Assembly (NCBI GenBank): GCA_910591455.2
Contig: OU342817.1
Span: forward strand, 11,256,415 to 11,320,414
From: Pholis gunnellus
Lineage: Eukaryota; Chordata; Actinopteri; Perciformes; Pholidae
DNA length: 64,000 bases
Direction of reading: 5' to 3'
The position numbers and the translations under genes were made by a program. A model generated the notes under the pieces. It ran no database searches, was not told the DNA's origin, and was given only the letters and a program-made list of their open reading frames with translations. Below, piece after piece: positions 57,398 through 64,000 of this stretch. Position 1 is the stretch's first letter. Every line of letters begins with the position of its first letter.

Positions 57398-60300
57398 CAC
57401 GCATGACTTCTGCCTCTGGCGTATTGACGATTTATAGAAATGCTGAAAGCATCAGAAAGATGGAAAAAAAGATTGTGTTTTATGTGCGTTGCTCTTTTTC
57501 CTGAGTTACACGTTTTTAATTAGTTTCATGTTTTGATATCCTTTGCAGCAGCTTCATCAGTATTCAAATCCAAAGAAGACATTTAAAAGATAATTGTTGT
57601 AATAACGACTGTGTTGAAAATGTCAACTGCTTTGATTGCTTCACTGGTGAGTTTTACTAGACTTATAAATTACTAGAATTGCAACTACACAGCCAGAGAA
57701 CCAAAGCAATCTCTCACATCTTAACCCCCCCAAAATAATCTATTAAATAGCAAGCTTTTAGTTGTTTTGGCAAGAGACTCTCTAATACACCCCTACAAAA
57801 AGGTGAAGAGTTTCTCAATTTAAACCAGGATTTATCTGAGGGGATGGAAACTATTTATCTTTTCAGCTCCAAAGACAAAGAGCCAAACAAAGGAAGTGGT
57901 TCAATCCTGTTTCTTTTCTTACTTCCACAACACAAACCATGACATACATGCATGTGGTCTCTGTAACAAATGAAATTCAGTGAAAACTAAATGTTCATGT
58001 TCTGGCATATCTACCTCTCAGAGAGAAGTCTTACTATGTGAAAATGACTTAACACCAATTTCAGCCCGTCGGCGAGAGAATTTCTGAGAATGCCTTAGCT
58101 CGTGTTCATTTTGAACAGAATACAACATCCACGAGGCAAAGAATAGGAGAGAAAGGGCTGAGATACACACCTGGGTCAGTGGTGACAGAACCTTTGCCAT
58201 TTTTCACATCGACAACCCAAGTCCCCTCTTTCCCATCTGGTCCATCCTTCACTTTAAAGGCAAACACTCCACCGATCTTCTTGACAAGCTGCTCTCCGTC
58301 CTGCAGGGAGTTCAGAAGGCGTTGGATTTGACACACAGTAGTTCTAGGCGAGAAGTATCTGCTGCTTGGGACAAATGATCATGCCTCTTGACAAATGATC
58401 ATGCCTCTTACGACTGAATTTTGACAGAAAAGAAAGTGTGTCTCTGCCAAAAAACAATCTCTAAAATAGTCTGTGGACACGGTCGCCCAATGTTGCAAAA
58501 CCACCCACATTTTAGATTCCTTCAGTGGTCAAATTGTGGAAGGAACTTCTTCAAACAACCCAAGCTATTCCGGGCAAGAACGTGCCGATAGTCACCTGAA
58601 ATCATGTCAGCTCTTGAGAAATGTGACCAACACTTGCAACCACTAATCAAACTGAACTCTCTTGCATTTGTTCAGAGCCACAGATTCCAATAATCCCCCA
58701 GTGAGCAGCACACCGATTACTCAACGCAACATTGGAAAGTGAGTGAGGGTTGAACATGCAGAACGAGAAGAAGTAGCGAGTAAAGTCCAAACTAATAGGA
58801 ACATGTGTTGTTTGAGTAATCACACAGAGGACAGTTAGCTCAAGGTGTGAGGTGGATTTTGTTGGTGACAGTGTGCCGTTATACCTCCTGTAGACGTTTT
58901 TCTATCTCTTTGAAGACAGGGTATGCTTTAAACCCCTCCAGACCGCTGGCTGCGCTGGTGGGCACTGCACCTACGTGGGAACTGTGGAAAGCAGGTACAA
59001 AAATGTGAGGCTGTACAAATTTCAATCTAGATGTTATATTGCAGAATTGAAACGGTGGATAAAGCAATGTAGTGTATCTAGAGGCCAGAAGAGAAGCGAT
59101 ATCCCATGCATTATGCCTCTGGTGTATTAATAAGCAGATCATCTGTCTTTTTGAGGATGCAAAAATGTATTACTAATAAAATAAATGCTACATAAAGAAT
59201 CTAAACTGGAAACTACTTCCTCACCTGGACTCCTGAGGGAATCCCAGCCTGTAGAGAGCGACAACGACAGCTCCTCCTAAGCCAATGTTGTGTTGCAAGG
59301 CCACTTTGGCCCCCGGGACCTGTCTCCTGTCCGCCTGCCCTCGGAGCTGCCAGCACAGCTCTGCACACTGGGCCAGACCTAAGAGAGGACAAGGAGGCAG
59401 AGAAGGAAACGAGGGTGACGTGACTCGTACGGGGGAGATGTGGCGTAGGCTGCCAATGGAAGGTGTGGTTATTGAAGCTGTAAATGGATCATCACACCCC
59501 AACTGAAGAGAGAGGTACATTAAACAAAGTGAGAAAGACAAAAAATAATTGCAGATGTCATTATTGGGAACTGTTTTTTTGTTGGTTTTTTTTACACTTG
59601 GTTCATTATGTTTTGACTTATGGATTGATTTAGACTCTGAAATGTAGTTACTAGAAAAAAACACATTTTGTACAAAGCATTAGTGGAAGTATTGCAACTT
59701 CTTTTCAGGTGTATTTGTTGGACAGAACAAAAAGCCCCTCAAATTTACTAAACGACTATAAAGCAAGCAAGCTCAGTCTGTCTGTGGGTCTGCCCGCCGG
59801 TGGGTCAGTCTGCACACTTTGTTCACCAGTTAAATGTTAACAATGTTAATGAGAGAAGTGAGAGTGAAGAGTACATTTGCCGACTCCAAAACAAACACAA
59901 TGAGCTGCTGACGGATGTTAAAATTCTCTGTGGAGCCGAGGGGGAAGTGCAGAGTTAGAGGTTATGCGTTTGTCACTACAAGAGTCCTAGTTCCCGTTAC
60001 ACAGTCATTGGATCCAATGTAAATACTAAATATTGAACGTAAAATGTCTAGTCAGTAGCAGAACGCTCATACCAGTGCCGTAACAAAGAGGCGGAGAATG
60101 AAAAATGTAGTTCAGACTCAAGAATACTGAGTGGCAGTAAATGCATTTCTTTGGGGGGGGGGGGGGGGGGGGGGGGGGGGATACTTTAGTATTATAGATG
60201 TATATATATATATATATATAGAGAGATAGTATGGACACAATCCCGTCACATGTCCCCAAGTGAAGTGACATTAAAGCATTCTAGTGTTAAACACAATATC

Positions 60301-61138
60301 TTCACAGAGGCGTGATGATAACTCCTTAATCTCGGCAGGGACAGCTCCTGCGCTAGCGTTACAGCTAAGTATTTCATCCCTTCTCCGTAATGAGCTTTCG
60401 CATTTCTCGATTACGCCATTAAGCTAAAGGACTTAAGGGTTAAGACTTCTTCACGGTGCGCCTCTTACATCCTGCAGCACTCTCCTAATCTTCTCCATGA
60501 GGACTTGTTAGTGTCGGAAGCAATTTTGTCTAAATGCCAATTGGAAAATGTATTGCAGGCTTGGCTACTTATCCAAATAAAGAGCCTCTGGATATCGCCT
60601 TGGATGTTATTTATACATAATGAAAAAGGAACGTCTTCTTCTAAAGAGAGAAAATTACAAGTGCACGTTTGATGGTAATTTACTACATACACACTTGTCT
60701 CTGGATGTCCGTTCAACATGTAAACATCTCTTCTTCCTGAGGTGGGGCTCTCTGCACGAGTGAGTGAATTAGCCATCTCTATTTCTGCTCACAGTGCTGC
60801 TCCCGAGGTTAGCGGTGACAAGGAAGATTAGGAGAGACACCGTGGATCAGACGGAGCTTAGCGTTGACCGGGGCACTCGAACACCGGGAGAGTGCCCCGG
60901 GAGATAGAGGGAGTATTGATGAGATGAATGGGAAGTCAATGCAAAAATAATGAGGGAGAGGGAGTGATGCTTGAGATTATGAGGGGAGGAAAGGGGGCGG
61001 GGGGGGGGGGGGGGGGGGGAGTGAGAAAGAAAAATAAGCACAATACAGAAAATAAATCAAAGAAAAGAGACAAATCTCATAATCTGTTTGAAATTAAAGA
61101 CAAAGAATACAACAAACTTTCACTTTGTTGTCGTCCAT

Positions 61139-61173
<35 letters not shown>

Positions 61174-62917
61174 AGTGCATACAAACCTATGTATAATATT
61201 GAACAGTATGTGCATGATAAATGTCGGACCTGCAGAGTCAGCTGCACTGTTTAGAGATCAACATGAGAGATTACAGCGGAGGCTTGGCAAAGCCTCAGTC
61301 TGCATCCCTCTCACATGCAGGCTTACCCAGTTACAAGGCGGTCATCACTATGTGACACATGCCACCTAGTGGCCACTGATTGTTGTTTGAAGATTCACAC
61401 CAGCATGCACGTCACAATCAGAGATGGGCAGTATTTCTATTACTTGTATTTGAAATACGTATTTCAATTACTTTTGAGTATTTTGTAATTTGTATTTGAT
61501 AGGGCCGATTAAAAATCAAACGTAATTTGTAACAAAATACTTTAGAGTGGAGTAATTTTGTATTTAAAATACTCAAAATACTTTCTCCACGAATCAAAAA
61601 ACAGTTCACGAGTTCAGTCTTCAGATCTTCAAGTTCAACGGATTGTCTGTCAAGTTAAATATTGTATCTGAGTGTGACAGACGTCAACTAGCTTGATGTA
61701 TACTTTATGTCTGGGTCTGGCTACATAGCCTATTATTGTATATACATGGTGATGGTTATAATATCAAGCTAGCGATCGATGCTAACATGCTAATAACGCT
61801 AGCATGCTGTCTAGGCTAGTGCATAGCCAGTGTTTAGCAAGTTAACTTATCAGTCGAGTAGCTAGTGTAAACACATTAAGAATGAGCTTAAACAAATATG
61901 CTATATATTTGTAAACACTGCTATATATTTGTAAACACTGCTATGTATTCGTAAACACATTTAGTGACGCTTAAACCATATGCTATGTGCAGTAATCATA
62001 ATATGTCTTTAAGTGTAAGTCACAGAGTGAGGCTGCAGTGATTCTCACCCACGCAGAGGCCCATCGTTAACTGACCAATAGCAGAAAGCAGGTACTCCCG
62101 GTCTTGCCACTGCTTGGTACAAAATAACAGTTTCAACAAAGAAGCAGTTAAGCGACCTTGGCCTCAGAACGCACTCTCTATTTTAAATACAAAATACATG
62201 TATTTTGTTTTACATTTTCTGGCACCAGTATTTTGTATTTTGTTGTAATACATGTATTTGGGGGTATTTTGTATTTTGTATCAAAATACATTTTGATGTA
62301 TTTTTGCCCATCTCTGGTCACAATAAACACAATTCTTTACATCTTGTGTACAGTGTAGCAAATCCCATTCATCCGCTGCTCCAAACAAGTCAGAAATAAA
62401 CATCAGCTGCAAATGCTTTTAGATCCCAATCTGGCATTTTCACACCAGGCTGGATTATGTATCGTGTGCCTTGTCCTCCTATATGACAAGAAGCTTTCAT
62501 CAAGAGGCAGAGGCTTGACTTACCTGTGGCACCCAAAGGATGTCCTTTAGAGATTAGACCTCCACTGGGGTTGACCACAAACTGGCCTCCATATGTGTTG
62601 TCCCCTCTGTCAATCAGCTCTCCTGCTTTACCTGGTTGTGAAACACACAAGATGATCACAAAACGGAACAGTGTGAAGTTCACAGCATTATTATATTCAG
62701 GAGGGAGGAGGACAGCTAATTGTAAAGTTTTAAAATAGCAGTTTAGGGTTTTAGGAGGTGCGGTCTTACCCTCTGGACACAGCCCCAGAGCCTCATACGT
62801 GATGAGCTCATTGGCTGAGAAGCAGTCGTGCAGCTCAACCACATCCACGTCACTCGGCTTCAGACCTGCAGCTTCATAACACTTGTTGGCAGCCGACCGA
62901 GACATGTCATATCCCAC
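54329..62917 (-). CDS. scp2: Sterol carrier protein 2 / SCPx thiolase, C-terminal half (gene continues past window)
   Basis: Seven coding exons join in phase to about 270 residues, matching roughly the second half of SCPx (547 residues in human). SCPx is a peroxisomal enzyme that thiolytically cleaves 3-oxoacyl-CoA of branched-chain fatty acids and bile-acid precursors; its C-terminal SCP2 domain binds sterols and acyl-CoA. Thiolase marks are VVELHDCFSANELITYEALG, GGLISKGHPLGATG with the conserved histidine loop, and VALQHNIGLGGAVVV. The SCP2 domain follows, with KKIGGVFAFKVKDG, WVVDVKNGKGSV, LMTGKLNPQT and FFKGKLKITGNMG. The protein ends AKL, a peroxisomal targeting signal type 1. No disabling change is seen. 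The 5' exons must lie beyond 64000; none is recognisable in 62918-64000. Confidence 0.94.
56355..56434 (-). CDS. scp2: scp2 exon: SCP2 domain
   Basis: Acceptor TCTTTTAG|GTAAAAAG; encodes GKKADCTLSMSDEDLMELMT then GKLNPQT; phase 0 donor CAAACG|GTGTGT. The last base before the donor is G preceded by C, slightly off the AG consensus. Confidence 0.9.
56549..56635. repeat. (AC)n microsatellite
   Basis: About forty-three uninterrupted AC units, 115 bases upstream of an scp2 acceptor in gene orientation, where it reads (GT)n. Confidence 0.97.
57337..57395. repeat. (GT)n microsatellite
   Basis: About twenty-nine GT units in an scp2 intron. Confidence 0.97.
58171..58300 (-). CDS. scp2: scp2 exon: SCP2 domain core
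   Basis: Acceptor CCCTGCAG|GACGGAGAG; encodes DGEQLVKKIGGVFAFKVKDG, then PDGKEGTWVVDVKNGKGSVT and TDPG; phase 1 donor GACCCAG|GTGTGT. Confidence 0.94.
58370..58409 (+). repeat. Exact 20-bp tandem duplication
   Basis: gacaaatgatcatgcctctt occurs twice back to back, 70 bases upstream of an scp2 acceptor (in gene orientation). Confidence 0.95.
58885..58981 (-). CDS. scp2: scp2 exon: linker to sterol carrier domain
   Basis: Acceptor TTTCCACAG|TTCCCACG; encodes SHVGAVPTSAASGLEGFKAY then PVFKEIEKRLQE; phase 0 donor CAGGAG|GTATAA. This is the start of the SCP2 domain. Confidence 0.93.
59225..59378 (-). CDS. scp2: scp2 exon: end of thiolase domain
   Basis: Acceptor CTCTCTTAG|GTCTGGCC; encodes GLAQCAELCWQLRGQADRRQ, VPGAKVALQHNIGLGG and AVVVALYRLGFPQES; phase 2 donor GTCCAG|GTGAGG. 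The residue before GFP is leucine (CTG), where the human sequence has the methionine that starts pro-SCP2. Confidence 0.94.
60153..60222. repeat. Poly-G run and (TA)n tract
   Basis: Twenty-eight G (60153-60180) followed after 20 bases by ten TA units, in an scp2 intron. Confidence 0.93.
60991..61019. repeat. Poly-G run
   Basis: About twenty-one G preceded by ggggggc-type sequence, in an scp2 intron. Confidence 0.9.
61139..61171. repeat. (GT)n microsatellite
   Basis: About sixteen GT units in an scp2 intron. Confidence 0.95.
61419..62316. mobile_element. Non-autonomous hAT-like transposon, 898 bp, with perfect 8-bp target duplication
   Basis: The element begins CAGAGATGGGCA and ends with its exact complement TGCCCATCTCTG. 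The flanking 8 bases GTCACAAT are identical on both sides (61411-61418 and 62317-62324). CAG-starting ends with an 8-bp duplication are typical of hAT. Beyond the 12-bp ends, both arms are rich in TACAAAATAC-like, self-complementary AT sequence. No transposase frame is present. It sits in the scp2 intron between exons at 62524 and 59378. Confidence 0.88.
61904..61966 (+). repeat. Tandem repeat, about three copies of 20 bp
   Basis: Units tgctatatatttgtaaacac repeat twice exactly and a third time with changes (tgctatgtattcgtaaacac), inside the hAT-like element. Confidence 0.85.
62524..62631 (-). CDS. scp2: scp2 exon: thiolase GHPLGATG exon
   Basis: Acceptor CACAACCAG|GTAAAGC; encodes GKAGELIDRGDNTYGGQF, then VVNPSGGLISKGHPLGATG with the conserved histidine; phase 1 donor CCACAG|GTAAGT. 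Confidence 0.94.
62770..62917 (-). CDS. scp2: scp2 exon: thiolase C-terminal domain
   Basis: Acceptor CCGTTCAG|GTGGGATATG; encodes VGYDMSRSAANKCYEAAG, LKPSDVDVVELHDCF and SANELITYEALGLCPEG; phase 1 donor CCAGAGG|GTAAGA. The first codon is GTG (valine), an internal codon and not a start. Confidence 0.93.
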
Positions 62918-64000
62918 CTGAACGGACAGTTTTGATTGGTTAATTAGCAGGAATGTAGCCTAGCACAACGTGAAAGTGAAAACGGTGCTCTGTTGATTTC
63001 ATTTTGGGTCAAATGTTCTGGTTTCATTTTATTTCGCCGTCACTGTGAATGGCCCGTCTTCTTTTGATGCAGAGATGTGTGCATTAGCTGGAATGTAGCA
63101 CAACATGGAAGTGAAAGCACTGCTCCGTTTATTTAAATGTTAAAGAGCAATAAAAATATGTGATCTCAAAACTGATCAAAATAGTCATGATTATCATTTG
63201 GTAAAAGCTAAAGGTGACACTATACCGTACAGCAGGAAGTGATAAGTAGGACAATAAAGAGCCTGAACTCACTGTATTGTACCAAAGCCACATTTTGATT
63301 AAGTATAAAATAAATATAGACCTTCTGCTTCGTCAGCGTTGTTGACACTGAAACGTTATTTTATTAAATGGAAATAATCGTCCTGAGCAACGAAACCTCC
63401 TAAATCTATAATTAAAGATGAAACCACTACCTCTGAAAACACGTTATAATCATTATCTAACAGACTGTGTGGACAAATGGTGCCGGTGGTCTTTGGGAGG
63501 GGAAATCATTCTGTGTGGCACTGACGGATTGATAATAATGTCTCGTGATCTGAGGGAGCGGATCAATACATCTTGAAAACGTTTATACAACTCAATGCTC
63601 TGACAGTCCTCCTGTCCTCCTCTGGAGCTTTATGGTCTGTTCTGTTTCAGGATTTTTTTTCATACGTGTATTGAAAAAAAAATCAACTTTGAGCCGTACT
63701 TAGATTTCGACTATTGAATAGTCAAATTGATATGATTTGGTTCAAACATTAGGGAGCCCTTCTCGTCATTAATGGCAGGAATCGAGGACTCATTTGCCAT
63801 TTGTTTCAGTCTTGGGGCTAACATGTTGTCTGCTTTATCAACACTTCCAAAAATACTTTTGTTGAAAATTACAAATGCAATATAGTTTGCAAGTACCTCT
63901 CCATTATTGGCTGTAACGCAGCTAAATTTGTCATCCACATGAAGTACTATTAAACTTTAAATATGTAGTTTAATGTAGATCCAGACGAGGGGAGAATGTT
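62918..64000 (-). other. scp2 intron running off the window edge
   Basis: No thiolase exon is recognisable. Two partly similar stretches occur (near 62951-63000 and 63088-63130: 'gaatgtagc...agcacaac...gaaagtga...' ), suggesting a small old duplication, and a LINE fragment lies at 63.68-63.94 kb. Confidence 0.6.
63680..63938 (-). mobile_element. L1/Tx1-like LINE ORF2 fragment
   Basis: The minus-strand frame reads DKADNMLAPRLKQMANESSI and PAINDEKGSLMFEPNHIN, which matches the 'DKagklLA.qLk...IpaI.de.G.l..dp..In' linker between the endonuclease and reverse transcriptase of L1-clade elements. A shift of frame just after this reads FNSRNLSTAQ, like the expected 'F..FYxxLYxx' block. The copy is a dead fragment. 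Confidence 0.5.

Larger units (their letters stand above)
54425..62523 (-). other. scp2 introns
   Basis: Six introns separate the seven exons; those longer than 1.5 kb lie at 54425-56354, 56435-58170 and 59379-62523. They contain AC, GT and G repeats and the hAT-like element but no additional coding sequence I can support. Confidence 0.7.

Noticed and set aside
1..64000. CRISPR arrays, bacterial operons, viral genes, tRNA or rRNA genes
   Set aside because: Looked for and not seen; tandem repeats present are microsatellites without spacer structure.

Overview
This window is nuclear DNA of a ray-finned fish, most likely a percomorph teleost. The genes are split by GT-AG introns, the protein families are vertebrate, and the non-coding DNA is full of microsatellites, degraded non-LTR retrotransposons, hAT-like elements and several repeat families that look like those common in perch-like fish genomes. 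There are no operons, CRISPR arrays, prophages or bacterial features.

Five protein-coding genes can be read. tmem125 is on the + strand with a single coding exon at about 4.6-5.3 kb. A c1orf210 (TEMP)-like gene is on the - strand with two coding exons at about 6.9-7.6 kb. shisal2a is on the - strand with three coding exons at about 15.7-17.2 kb. slc1a7, which encodes the EAAT5 glutamate transporter, is on the + strand; its eleven coding exons at 23.95-49.07 kb can be joined into one 580-residue reading frame. scp2 (SCPx thiolase plus sterol carrier protein) is on the - strand; its last seven coding exons lie at 54.33-62.92 kb and the 5' part of the gene runs off the right edge. I could follow reading phase across every junction in all five genes.

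The genes do not form one pathway. tmem125 and c1orf210 are neighbours on human 1p34.2, while SHISAL2A, SCP2 and SLC1A7 lie in human 1p32.3, so this fish segment joins two blocks that are apart in human. slc1a7 and scp2 point tail to tail, as in human, but PODN, which lies between them in human, is not visible in the 5.2 kb gap.

The rest is non-coding. Four retroelement remnants are recognisable: two LINE reverse-transcriptase fragments near 10.5 kb and 22 kb, a tail at 12.5 kb and an L1/Tx1-like fragment at 63.7-63.9 kb. There is one intact-ended non-autonomous hAT element with a perfect 8-bp target duplication (61.4-62.3 kb), a small inverted-repeat element at 32.3 kb, and several degraded dispersed families. 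I found no undescribed multi-gene system. The observations most worth following are gene-level: a leucine codon where human pro-SCP2 starts, a predicted signal peptide and lumenal domain on the TEMP homologue, a histidine-rich tail on EAAT5, oppositely oriented repeats flanking slc1a7 exon 2, and a 250-base polypyrimidine tract abutting a shisal2a acceptor site.
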